Assembly: GCA_905205085.1 (NCBI GenBank)
Contig: CAJLCG010000021.1
Location: 1 to 29,545 of the forward strand
DNA length: 29,545 nucleotides
DNA from: an uncultured Oscillospiraceae bacterium
Lineage (GTDB): Bacteria > Bacillota > Clostridia > Oscillospirales > Oscillospiraceae
Reading direction: 5' to 3'
Both the position numbers and the translations under genes were made by a program. The notes beneath the pieces were generated by a model, which was not told the DNA's origin, made no database searches, and worked only from the letters and a program-made list of their open reading frames with translations. Each line of letters opens with the position of its first letter. Position 1 is the first letter of the stretch. Shown one piece after another: positions 16,363 through 22,900 of the stretch.

Positions 16363-16860
16363 ATGAAAGAACAATATCTGGAAGTGGGAAAGATCACCAA
16401 CGTCCATGGTCTGATGGGCGAGGTGCGGGTCCAGCCCTGGGCCGACTCCCCCGACTTTCTGTGCCAGTTTAAAACACTCTATGTGGATAAGACCCACTGG
16501 CCCGTCCAGGTGGAGCGGGCCCGGGTCCATAAAAATATGGTGATCCTCAAGCTCAATGGGGTCACCGATGTGAACGGCGCGCTGGCTATGCGCAATGCAG
16601 TGCTCTACATTGACCGGGATGACGCCAATCTTCCCAAGGGCAGCTTCTTCCTGGCCGACATCTACGGCCTGGAGGTACGGGACGCAGAGACCGACGAGGT
16701 TCTTGGCAAAGTTGCCGACATCCTCACTCCCCCCGCCAACAATGTGTATGTGGTGCGGGGCGGCAAGCGGGAGATCATGATCCCGGCGGTGGACCAGTTC
16801 GTCAAGGAGATCAACGTGGACGAGGGCTACATGAAGGTGGCTCTCATCGAAGGCATGTAA
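16363..16860 (+). CDS. rimM: Ribosome maturation factor RimM
   Basis: 16S rRNA processing factor of 165 aa that binds the 30S head and S19 during assembly. The N-terminal RimM domain begins EQYLEVGKITNVHGLMGEVRVQPWADSP; the C-terminal PRC-barrel includes FFLADIYGLEVRDAETDEVLGKVADILTPPANNVYVV and EIMIPAVDQFVKEINVD. ATG 16363 has GAAGGAGGTA upstream, which excludes the longer frame. The usual followers trmD and rplS are absent; a palindromic terminator begins inside the stop codon. Confidence 0.97.
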   Translation: MKEQYLEVGKITNVHGLMGEVRVQPWADSPDFLCQFKTLYVDKTHWPVQVERARVHKNMVILKLNGVTDVNGALAMRNAVLYIDRDDANLPKGSFFLADIYGLEVRDAETDEVLGKVADILTPPANNVYVVRGGKREIMIPAVDQFVKEINVDEGYMKVALIEGM

Positions 16861-16896
16861 AAAAGATGGCTTCCCAGCTGGGAAGCCATCTTTTTT
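16859..16896. terminator. 38-bp perfect palindromic bidirectional terminator
   Basis: Fully self-complementary: six A, GATGGCTTCCC, AGCT, GGGAAGCCATC, six T. It works as a terminator for rimM (plus) and for the DUF4317 gene (minus). Each end provides part of the TAA stop of the gene it terminates. Confidence 0.95.
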
Positions 16897-18028
16897 ATTC
16901 TTGGATCTGGACGGGGACTCCGTTGAGCTCTACGCCCTCCTCCACCCGCACCAGGATGTACTTCACCCCGTTAAGCACCCGGGTCTGGACCAGGTCGCTG
17001 CGGTCGGGGTTCACCTTGATGGTCACATCGGCGGTTTTCAGCTCCACCCGCTTGGGGTCCACCAGGTTGCGGGGACTGAGCTGAGCGTCCGCACCGAAGG
17101 CCTCGTCATATTTGCCCTCAAAGGCATCCATATGTTCCTGAGAGACGCCGTTGGCCGACAGAGCCTGCCGCACCTCCCGCTTGCCTATCACCAGAGGCTG
17201 AGGCTCGTGGCTCTCCTTGTGGTCCTCCATGAGGCCGCACAGCTGGTCGTGGACCGCCTGGACTACCTCGTAGCTGCACTCCTCTCCCAGGGTATCGGAG
17301 AGCACGGAGGCGAAGGTGGCCTTCTGGGTCTCGGCGGGCATGGGGGCCGGGGTGTGGAACAGCACATCAATGAGCGCCTCGTGGACATCCTGCACATCCT
17401 TGGAGTAGTACAGGGCGTTATAGAGGTTGGTGCTGCGGTCGTCAAAGGCGGGGAACAGGAAGCCCATCTCGGGCTGGGCCACCACCCAGTCGGGAGACAG
17501 ATTGTGGAACTGATTCTCCTGCACGGAATAGCTCAGGGCGGGCTTGGTCTCCTTGATGGGGCAGATGCTGCACAGAATGTAGGAGTAGACCTCCGAGGAA
17601 CTGTCCTCCAGCTCCTCCCCGTCCTTGGCCTTATAAGGCACGTCGTAGGCATCGTGGACCAGGAGCACCAGGTAGTTGGTCTCCAGTTCCACCGCTCCGA
17701 TCACCTTCTGGAAGAAGGCCTGCACTGCCTCCTCATCCTGGAGTTGGGAGCCCCGCAGATCCATGAGCAGCTTGTGCTCCGCCCCGCTCACCACCTGCTG
17801 GGTCTCAAAGGTGATATCCAGCAGGTTCTTGCCCAAGGTTCCCGACAGGGTCTTTTTCAGCAGACCCAGGATCTTCTCATTCTCCTCCTGGGTCATCACC
17901 CCCAGGGATTGGTCAAACTGGGAGATGATCTCTCCGTTTTGATTCACATAGCACCCACGCACGTGGGAAATGCCGCTCCGGTCCTGCCGGAAGCGCCGGC
18001 GGAGCTCCGCCACTTCTTTTTCGTTCAT
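16895..18028 (-). CDS. DUF4317 family protein
   Basis: Protein of 377 aa that I assign to the DUF4317 family, common in Clostridia and without a known function. It begins MNEKEVAELRRRFRQDRSGISHVRGCYVN and contains NYLVLLVHDAYDVPYK and SYILCSICPIKETKPALSY. The C-terminal half has an HTH-like or nuclease-regulator-like segment (KREVRQALSANGVSQEHMDAFEGKYDEAFG) before a final beta-rich part (VELKTADVTIKVNPDRSDLVQTRVLNGVKYILVRVEEGVELNGVPVQI). There is no signal peptide or TM segment, so it is probably cytoplasmic. ATG 18028 follows AAGGAAAGGA; the upstream extension runs into the promoter and is rejected. Confidence 0.82.
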   Translation of the reverse strand: MNEKEVAELRRRFRQDRSGISHVRGCYVNQNGEIISQFDQSLGVMTQEENEKILGLLKKTLSGTLGKNLLDITFETQQVVSGAEHKLLMDLRGSQLQDEEAVQAFFQKVIGAVELETNYLVLLVHDAYDVPYKAKDGEELEDSSSEVYSYILCSICPIKETKPALSYSVQENQFHNLSPDWVVAQPEMGFLFPAFDDRSTNLYNALYYSKDVQDVHEALIDVLFHTPAPMPAETQKATFASVLSDTLGEECSYEVVQAVHDQLCGLMEDHKESHEPQPLVIGKREVRQALSANGVSQEHMDAFEGKYDEAFGADAQLSPRNLVDPKRVELKTADVTIKVNPDRSDLVQTRVLNGVKYILVRVEEGVELNGVPVQIQE

Positions 18029-18088
18029 GGAGTTTCCTTTCCTTGGCTCCCGACCGGCCAGTCGGGCCATTCTTTTGTCGCGGAGCCC

Positions 18089-18097
18089 ATTATACCA
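18089..18097 (-). promoter_or_regulatory. Extended -10 promoter of the DUF4317 gene
   Basis: On the minus strand TGGTATAAT, a perfect extended -10, but no good -35 at 17 bp. Predicted start about 55 bp before the ATG. It is divergent from the promoter of the NifX-like gene. Confidence 0.65.
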
Positions 18098-18135
18098 CAA
18101 AACCGCCCTCCTGGAGCGTGGAATTTGTCTGTCCC

Positions 18136-18163
18136 TTGCTTTTTCCGGAAATCGCGGTACAAT
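18136..18163 (+). promoter_or_regulatory. Sigma-A promoter of the NifX-like gene
   Basis: TTGCTT (18136-18141), 16 bp, TACAAT (18158-18163), followed by GAGGTG and the ATG at 18181. The leader is very short, about 10 nt. Confidence 0.6.
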
Positions 18164-18180
18164 ATACTTAGAGGTGTTGT

Positions 18181-18588
18181 ATGATGAAAATCGCGGTAAC
18201 CTATGAAAATGGCCAGGTGTTCCAGCACTTCGGCCACTGCGAGCAGTTTAAGCTCTATGAGGTCCAGGACGGCAAGGTGCTCTCCTCCCAGGTAGTCAGC
18301 GCAGTAGGCAGCGGCCACGGCGCGCTGGCGGGCTTTCTCCAGGACCACGGGGTGAATGTCCTCATCTGCGGCGGCATTGGCGGCGGCGCCCGGGTCGCTT
18401 TGGCGGATGCCGGCATCCAGCTCTATCCCGGCGCCTCCGGTGATGCGGACAAACAGGTAGCCGACCTGCTGGCGGGTCAGCTGGCCTTTGACCCCGACAC
18501 CCAGTGCAGCCACCACCACGGAGAGGACCACAACTGCGGCAGCCACTCCTGCGGCGAGGACAAGCACGGCTGTGCCGGCAACCACTGA
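18181..18588 (+). CDS. NifX/NifB-type cofactor-binding protein with His/Cys-rich tail
   Basis: Protein of 135 aa. Residues 2-105 form a dinitrogenase FeMo-cofactor biosynthesis (NifX/NifB C-terminal-like) domain: KIAVTYENGQVFQHFGHCEQFKLYEV, HGALAGFLQDHGVNVLICGGIGGGARVALADAGIQLYPG. The last 28 residues are loaded with His and Cys (SHHHGEDHNCGSHSCGEDK), which suggests metal or Fe-S cluster binding. Stand-alone proteins of this kind occur widely in non-nitrogen-fixing anaerobes, often near Mrp/NBP35 ATPases; none is present here. It is a single-gene unit with its own promoter. Either of the first two ATG codons could start it. Confidence 0.88.
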   Translation: MMKIAVTYENGQVFQHFGHCEQFKLYEVQDGKVLSSQVVSAVGSGHGALAGFLQDHGVNVLICGGIGGGARVALADAGIQLYPGASGDADKQVADLLAGQLAFDPDTQCSHHHGEDHNCGSHSCGEDKHGCAGNH

Positions 18589-18643
18589 TCCTTTTCTTAG
18601 AAAGAAAAGGACCAAAAGAACTTTATGCGAAACTTCGTTTCGC
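18589..18643 (+). repeat. Dispersed 55-bp two-hairpin element, copy A
   Basis: It begins at the base after the NifX-like stop codon. Hairpin 1 is TCCTTTTCTT against AAGAAAAGGA; hairpin 2 is GCGAAACTTCGTTTCGC; an AAAAGAACTTT linker joins them. A nearly identical copy lies at 20069-20123 in the opposite orientation. It resembles REP/MITE-like intergenic elements. It is followed by 25 bp of unremarkable sequence and then the palindromic terminator. Confidence 0.85.
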
Positions 18644-18668
18644 CCCCTTGTGTCTTACCAAATACGCC

Positions 18669-18706
18669 AAAAAATCCGTGACTGGAATTCCAGTCACGGA
18701 TTTTTT
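18669..18706. terminator. 38-bp perfect palindromic bidirectional terminator
   Basis: Six A, TCCGTGACTGG, AATT, CCAGTCACGGA, six T. It has the same geometry as the palindrome at 16859-16896 but unrelated stem sequence. It terminates the HAD-like gene (minus), whose TAA overlaps its end, and the NifX-like gene (plus). Confidence 0.95.
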
Positions 18707-19136
18707 ATGTGCTCTGGGTCATATCGGTGTAGTCGGAAATCACCTGATGGGCCGCTCCCTCGTCCTGGCCGGGCTGCCCCACAAAGACCAGATACAGGTG
18801 TTCCTCCTCCGCTGCCCGCAGAGCTGCGGGGTTCGTGGTAAAGACCGCCGTGGCCCGTGGGGCGGTGCGCAAGCGTTTGACCGCCTTGTGGTACAGCTGA
18901 GGATCGTCCAGCCCAGTGCCGTGCTCCTGGGCCTGCATGAGACCCCGGAAATAGGAGGCCAGCCCTGCACCCTCCAGGGCAAGGCGGCATGCCTCCAGAG
19001 TCTGGTCAGTGACGCCGTACATCCAGACCCCCTCCATCTTCATGACGGACAGGAATTCCTTCACGCCGGGCAGGGGCGCGCCGGAAGCGTCCAGCAGAGC
19101 ATTGGGCAGGTGAAAAATAGCCCCTTGCAGCCGCAT
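18705..19136 (-). CDS. HAD-like protein lacking catalytic aspartates
   Basis: Protein of 143 aa with the layout of a small HAD hydrolase, but degenerate. Motif I reads AIFHLPNALLD (residues 6-16): the two catalytic Asp of the DxD motif are replaced by His9 and Pro11. Motif II-like YGVTDQT (Thr43) and a motif III-like lysine (K84, YHKAVKRL) survive. Motif IV reads AVFTTNPAAL without acidic residues. The cap region LEACRLALEGAGLASYFRGLMQAQEHGTGLDDPQLYHKA is otherwise like the beta-phosphoglucomutase subgroup. It is therefore probably not a phosphatase. It starts directly after the stop of the PHP phosphatase (TAAATG), so the two are co-translated. Function unknown; a regulatory or scaffold role is only a guess. 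Confidence 0.75.
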   Translation of the reverse strand: MRLQGAIFHLPNALLDASGAPLPGVKEFLSVMKMEGVWMYGVTDQTLEACRLALEGAGLASYFRGLMQAQEHGTGLDDPQLYHKAVKRLRTAPRATAVFTTNPAALRAAEEEHLYLVFVGQPGQDEGAAHQVISDYTDMTQST

Positions 19137-19973
19137 TTACCCTCTCCCCTTTCCAAACTCATTCCATCCCACCGGGCGCAGGCCGTCTTTGGTCCACAGG
19201 TTGGTGTGGGTAAAGCCTGCCGCCTGGGCCAGCTCCACCGCCTGGTCAAAGCCAAAGCAGAGCTGGGGGGCGTGATGACAGTCGGAGTTGAGGATGATCT
19301 CTCCGCCAAACTCCTTGAAACGGCGCAGCAGCGTTCCACCGGGATAGGGGGTGGTGCGGTAGCCCCGGGCAATGGCTCCGGTATTCATTTCAAAGGCCAC
19401 CCCCTGCTTTACCAGGTACTCCATAACCTCCAACGCCCGACGGAGATACCGGGGGCTGTCCTCGTCGATGGTGTAGACCTGCTCGTTGAACTTAGTGACC
19501 AGGTCAAAGTGGCCGATCCACTGGCACCCGGTCTTTCGGGGCAGGTCGGCCACCAAGTCGTAGTAGGCATCGGTGTATCGGTACCAGTCGCCGCCGAAGT
19601 ACTCATCCACCGCCCGCTGACTGTCCTGGGCGCTGGCATCCACATAGACGCACTGCCCCTCCCCCAGCCGCAAGCCATGGACCGAGCCGATCACATAGTC
19701 CAACCCCTCCGGCTTTTCTCCAAAGTAGTCCAGCTCCAGCCCCACAAAGATCTCCATCTGGCCCCGGTACTCCTCTTGAAGCTTCCGGGCGGTCTCCAGG
19801 TAGACGGGCACATTGGCCCGGGAGAGACAGAAATCCTGGGCATACTCCTCAAAGCTGTGGCCGGAAAAGCCAAAGTGGGTCAGGCCCAGATCATAGGCCG
19901 CTGCCGCCATCTGAGCCAGGGTGCTCTTACCGTCGTCCAGAGTGGAGTGGGTGTGAAAATCGCCAAGCAGCAT
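19137..19973 (-). CDS. hisJ: PHP-domain histidinol-phosphatase
   Basis: Predicted histidinol-phosphate phosphatase of 278 aa, PHP superfamily (also called HisK). Metal-binding motifs are in place: FHTHS (His7, His9), GFSGH (about 34-38), GLELDYFG, VIGSVHGL, WIGHFDLVTKF and NSDCHHAP near the C-terminus. It catalyses the penultimate step of histidine synthesis, and its place downstream of hisE supplies the only step missing from the main operon. AAGGAGA lies before ATG 19973. The gap 19974-20125 to hisE contains repeat copy B and no convincing promoter, so it is probably read from the his operon. General PHP phosphoesterase activity is the alternative. Confidence 0.88.
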   Translation of the reverse strand: MLLGDFHTHSTLDDGKSTLAQMAAAAYDLGLTHFGFSGHSFEEYAQDFCLSRANVPVYLETARKLQEEYRGQMEIFVGLELDYFGEKPEGLDYVIGSVHGLRLGEGQCVYVDASAQDSQRAVDEYFGGDWYRYTDAYYDLVADLPRKTGCQWIGHFDLVTKFNEQVYTIDEDSPRYLRRALEVMEYLVKQGVAFEMNTGAIARGYRTTPYPGGTLLRRFKEFGGEIILNSDCHHAPQLCFGFDQAVELAQAAGFTHTNLWTKDGLRPVGWNEFGKGRG

Positions 19974-20068
19974 GGTGGATTCTCCTTCCGCGGTATGTTT
20001 TTAAATCATACAAGTTCGTGATGGGTTCCTGCCTTGGGATTTGCAACTCCTCTCAGGCAAGTGCAGAA

Positions 20069-20123
20069 GCGAAACGAAGTTTCGCACAAAGTTCTTTTCC
20101 CTCCTTTTCTTTCAAGAAAAGGA
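20069..20123 (-). repeat. Dispersed 55-bp two-hairpin element, copy B
   Basis: Inverted relative to copy A (18589-18643), with about 90% or more identity by eye. On the minus strand it starts 2 nt after the hisE stop codon. Hairpin 1 is TCCTTTTCTT...AAGAAAAGGA, extended by CTC/GAG, and hairpin 2 is GCGAAACTTCGTTTCGC. It lies inside the his transcript between hisE and the phosphatase gene. Confidence 0.85.
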
Positions 20124-20125
20124 GG

Positions 20126-20461
20126 TCAAGAAAAGTCGGAATCGGAAACCATTTTCTCCTGCTTCACTTTGTGGTCGATCACATGGCGGGAAGCCAGCTC
20201 CGCTTTGATCTCGTCCAGGCTGATGCCGGAGGCCACCATCAGCACCATCACGTGGTAGGCCAGGTCAGCAATCTCATAGACCGTCTCCTTGTGGTCCTGG
20301 TCCTTGGCGGCGATGATCACCTCGGTGCACTCCTCGCCCACCTTCTTCAAAATCTTGTCCAGGCCCTTCTCAAACAGATAGGTGGTATAGGAGCCCTCGG
20401 GACGCTCTTTGTTGCGCCCCTCCAGCAGGGCGTAGAGCCCCTCATAAGAAAATTCACTCAT
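20126..20461 (-). CDS. hisE: Phosphoribosyl-ATP pyrophosphatase
   Basis: Cytoplasmic enzyme of 111 aa, second step of histidine synthesis: PRATP to PRAMP. It is an all-alpha MazG-like fold with the motif [43 protein letters not shown] (about 33-76), including the metal-binding E-E-x2-E and E-x2-D. The C-terminal ten residues or so (VSDSDFS) lie beside the repeat element. ATG 20461 is 1 nt after the hisI stop, and the long upstream frame is only an overlap with hisI. Confidence 0.97.
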   Translation of the reverse strand: MSEFSYEGLYALLEGRNKERPEGSYTTYLFEKGLDKILKKVGEECTEVIIAAKDQDHKETVYEIADLAYHVMVLMVASGISLDEIKAELASRHVIDHKVKQEKMVSDSDFS

Positions 20462-20462
20462 G

Positions 20463-20801
20463 TCAGTCTTCCTCGCTCTCATAAATTGGGTTTCCGTCAA
20501 AGCAGGAGTCGGTGCCCAGGTGGCAGGCCGGGCCCTCCTTGTTGACCCGCACCAGCAGGGCGTCCTTGTCGCAGTCGGCCCGCAGCTCCACAATGTGCTG
20601 GTAGTTGCCGCTGGTCTCCCCCTTGAGCCACAGCTCCTGACGGGAGCGGGACCAGAAGCAGGTGAGCTTCCGCTTCAGGGAGATCTCCAGGGACTCCCGG
20701 TTCATATAGGCCAGGGTGAGCACCTTGCCCGTCTTGGCGTCCTGCACGATGGCGGGGATGAGTCCCCGGTCGTCAAATTTCAAGGTATCCAGATCGATCA
20801 T
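20463..20801 (-). CDS. hisI: Phosphoribosyl-AMP cyclohydrolase
   Basis: Zinc enzyme of 112 aa that opens the adenine ring of PRAMP, third step of the pathway. Conserved segments are [50 protein letters not shown] and the zinc/Mg-binding [11 protein letters not shown] and [11 protein letters not shown]. It is separate from hisE, not fused as in enterobacteria. I choose ATG 20801, which overlaps the hisF stop by 4 nt; a GTG four codons earlier (20813) is possible. Confidence 0.95.
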   Translation of the reverse strand: MIDLDTLKFDDRGLIPAIVQDAKTGKVLTLAYMNRESLEISLKRKLTCFWSRSRQELWLKGETSGNYQHIVELRADCDKDALLVRVNKEGPACHLGTDSCFDGNPIYESEED

Positions 20802-21556
20802 AGCCGCACACACACTCCGTTTCGTCTCAGCTCCGCCTTCAGGTCGGGGATGGCTACCTCGCCGAAGTGGAAGATGCTGGCCGCCAGACCGGCAGACAGC
20901 TGGGGCAGCTCCTGGAACAGGTCTACAAAGTCCTGGGTGCCTCCCGCACCGCCGGAGGCAATAACGGGCACGTTGACGATGGCGCTCACGTCCCGGAGCA
21001 TTTCAATGTCAAAGCCCTTCTTCACGCCGTCGGTGTCGATGGAGTTGACCACCACCTCGCCGGCGCCCCGGTCCACGCCCTCTTTGATCCACTCCAGGGC
21101 GTCCATGCCGGTGTCCACCCGGCCGCCGTTGAGGAATACGTGGTACTTGCCGTCCACCCGCTTGGCGTCCACCGAGAGGACTACGCACTGGTCGCCGTAG
21201 CGCTTGGCGGCCTCTCCGATGAGCTCGGGCCGCTTGATAGCCCCGGAGTTCACCGACACCTTGTCCGCTCCGCAGGCCAGGACCCGCTCAAAATCCTCCA
21301 CGCCGTTGATGCCGCCCCCCACAGTGAGGGGAATAAAGATGGTGGAGGCCACGGCGGTAAGGATGTCGGTAAAGAGCTTGCGGCCCTCAAAGGAGGCGGT
21401 GATGTCATAAAAGACCAGCTCGTCGGCCCCGGAGCGGGAGTAGTAGTCGGCCAGCTTGACCGGGTTAGACACGTCCTGGAGGTTTAGAAAGTTGACCCCC
21501 TTCACCACCCGGCCGTCCTTGATGTCCAGGCAGGGAATGATGCGTTTGGTCACCAT
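20798..21556 (-). CDS. hisF: Imidazole glycerol phosphate synthase, cyclase subunit
   Basis: TIM-barrel subunit of 252 aa. It uses ammonia from HisH to make imidazole glycerol phosphate and AICAR. Catalytic Asp11 ([12 protein letters not shown]) and Asp130 (LSVDAKR) are present, along with phosphate-binding LTVGGGI and IASGGAG. ATG 21556 has GGAGGGATAA upstream and starts 2 nt after hisA; the upstream extension is a shadow of hisA. Confidence 0.97.
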   Translation of the reverse strand: MVTKRIIPCLDIKDGRVVKGVNFLNLQDVSNPVKLADYYSRSGADELVFYDITASFEGRKLFTDILTAVASTIFIPLTVGGGINGVEDFERVLACGADKVSVNSGAIKRPELIGEAAKRYGDQCVVLSVDAKRVDGKYHVFLNGGRVDTGMDALEWIKEGVDRGAGEVVVNSIDTDGVKKGFDIEMLRDVSAIVNVPVIASGGAGGTQDFVDLFQELPQLSAGLAASIFHFGEVAIPDLKAELRRNGVCVRL

Positions 21557-21558
21557 AT

Positions 21559-22275
21559 TTATCCCTCCATTTCCTTCAACGCTGCTTTTAGGTCCAGCGC
21601 CCCGGTGTACAGAGCCTTGCCCAGGATGGCCCCGTAGAGGCCCAACTCCTTGAGCCGGACCAGGTCCTCCTGGCTGGACACGCCGCCGGAGGCGATGAGG
21701 TCCAGAGAGAACTGCTGGGACAGCTGGCGGTAGAGGTCCACGTTGGTGCCAGAGAGCATGCCGTCCTTGGACACATCGGTGCAGATGACGGTGCTCACGC
21801 CCAGCTTGCATAGTTTCGCAAAAAAGTCCTCTACGCTCTCCTGGGCGGTCTCCAGCCAGCCTTTGATGGCGATTTTTCCGTCCTTGATGTCCACGCCCAC
21901 GGCAATGTGGCTGCCAAACTTATTTAAACTCTCCTCCAGGAAGGCGGGGTCGGTCACCGCCTTGGTACCCAGGATAACCCGCTCCACGCCAGCGTCCAGG
22001 TACTTCTGGATGGTGTCCAGACTGCGGATGCCGCCGCCGACCTCCACCTTCAAATTGGTCTCTTTGCAGATGGCCTTGATGACGGAGTAGTTGGGGGTGG
22101 AGCCGTCCTTGGCCCCCTCCAGATCCACGGTGTGGAGCCACTGGGCTCCAGCCTCCTGAAAGCTGGCGGCCTGGGCCACCGGATCGTCGTGGTAGACCGT
22201 CATCTGGGCGTAATCCCCCCGGGTGAGGCGGACCACCTTCTTTTCATACAGGTCAATGGCAGGCAGTAAAATCAT
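21559..22275 (-). CDS. hisA: ProFAR isomerase
   Basis: TIM-barrel isomerase of 238 aa, fourth step of the pathway (ProFAR to PRFAR). Catalytic Asp8 (PAIDLYEKKVVRL) and Asp129 (VGVDIKDG) are visible, with the phosphate-binding VEVGGGIR and LIASGGVSS. It is paralogous to HisF next door. Short 4-nt gap after hisH. Confidence 0.97.
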   Translation of the reverse strand: MILLPAIDLYEKKVVRLTRGDYAQMTVYHDDPVAQAASFQEAGAQWLHTVDLEGAKDGSTPNYSVIKAICKETNLKVEVGGGIRSLDTIQKYLDAGVERVILGTKAVTDPAFLEESLNKFGSHIAVGVDIKDGKIAIKGWLETAQESVEDFFAKLCKLGVSTVICTDVSKDGMLSGTNVDLYRQLSQQFSLDLIASGGVSSQEDLVRLKELGLYGAILGKALYTGALDLKAALKEMEG

Positions 22276-22279
22276 GCTC

Positions 22280-22900
22280 TTACCTCCATTGGCAAAATGC
22301 CTTCAAGATTTTCAGTCCCACATCCCCGCTCTTCTCCGGGTGGAACTGGGTGCCGAACACGTTGTCCTTCTGGACGGCGGCGGTGAGCTCGGGGCCGTAC
22401 TCCGCCGTGGCGGTGCAGCAGTCCCCGCAGTCAAAGCCGGCGAAGGAGTGGACAAAGTACACGTGGTCCCCCTCGTTCAGGTCGGCAAAGATGGGGCTGC
22501 GCGCCCGGTCTTTTGGGAAGTGCAGGCCGTTCCAGCCCATGTGGGGCACGTCCAGCTCCGCGGGAATCACCGGGCGAATGGGGCGCACCTCGCCGGGGAT
22601 CAGTCCTAATCCCTGGTGCTCCCCGTACTCAAAGGAGCGCTCCAGCAGAAGCTGCATGCCCAGACAGATGCCCAGCAGAGGCTTTCCAGAGGCCGCCTGG
22701 TCCAGCACCACCTGGAACATACCCGTCTCCCGCAGCTTATCCGCCGCGTCGCCGAAGGCACCTACGCCAGGGAGAATAATGTGATCCGCCTGGTCCAGCA
22801 CTTGCCGGTCCCGGGTGACCACCGCCTCCGCCCCGATGGCGGCCAGGGAACTTTTCAGAGAGAACAGGTTGCCTACTCCATAGTCAATGATGGCGATCAT
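22280..22900 (-). CDS. hisH: Imidazole glycerol phosphate synthase, glutaminase subunit
   Basis: Class I glutamine amidotransferase of 206 aa that feeds ammonia to HisF. Catalytic triad: Cys79 in LLGICLGMQ, His187 and Glu189 in FGTQFHPEKSG. The N-terminus IAIIDYGVGNLFSLKSSL is typical of HisH. It overlaps the hisD stop by 4 nt (ATGA). Confidence 0.98.
   Translation of the reverse strand: MIAIIDYGVGNLFSLKSSLAAIGAEAVVTRDRQVLDQADHIILPGVGAFGDAADKLRETGMFQVVLDQAASGKPLLGICLGMQLLLERSFEYGEHQGLGLIPGEVRPIRPVIPAELDVPHMGWNGLHFPKDRARSPIFADLNEGDHVYFVHSFAGFDCGDCCTATAEYGPELTAAVQKDNVFGTQFHPEKSGDVGLKILKAFCQWR

Noticed and set aside
18589..18613. First hairpin of repeat copy A as a terminator of the NifX-like gene
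   Set aside because: No U-run follows the stem; the same sequence recurs after hisE, so it belongs to the repeat. The palindrome at 18669-18706 is the better terminator.
21786..21800. Third copy of the 55-bp repeat, from a TTTCGC match inside hisA
   Set aside because: Only about 8 bases match by chance within coding sequence; neither hairpin is present.
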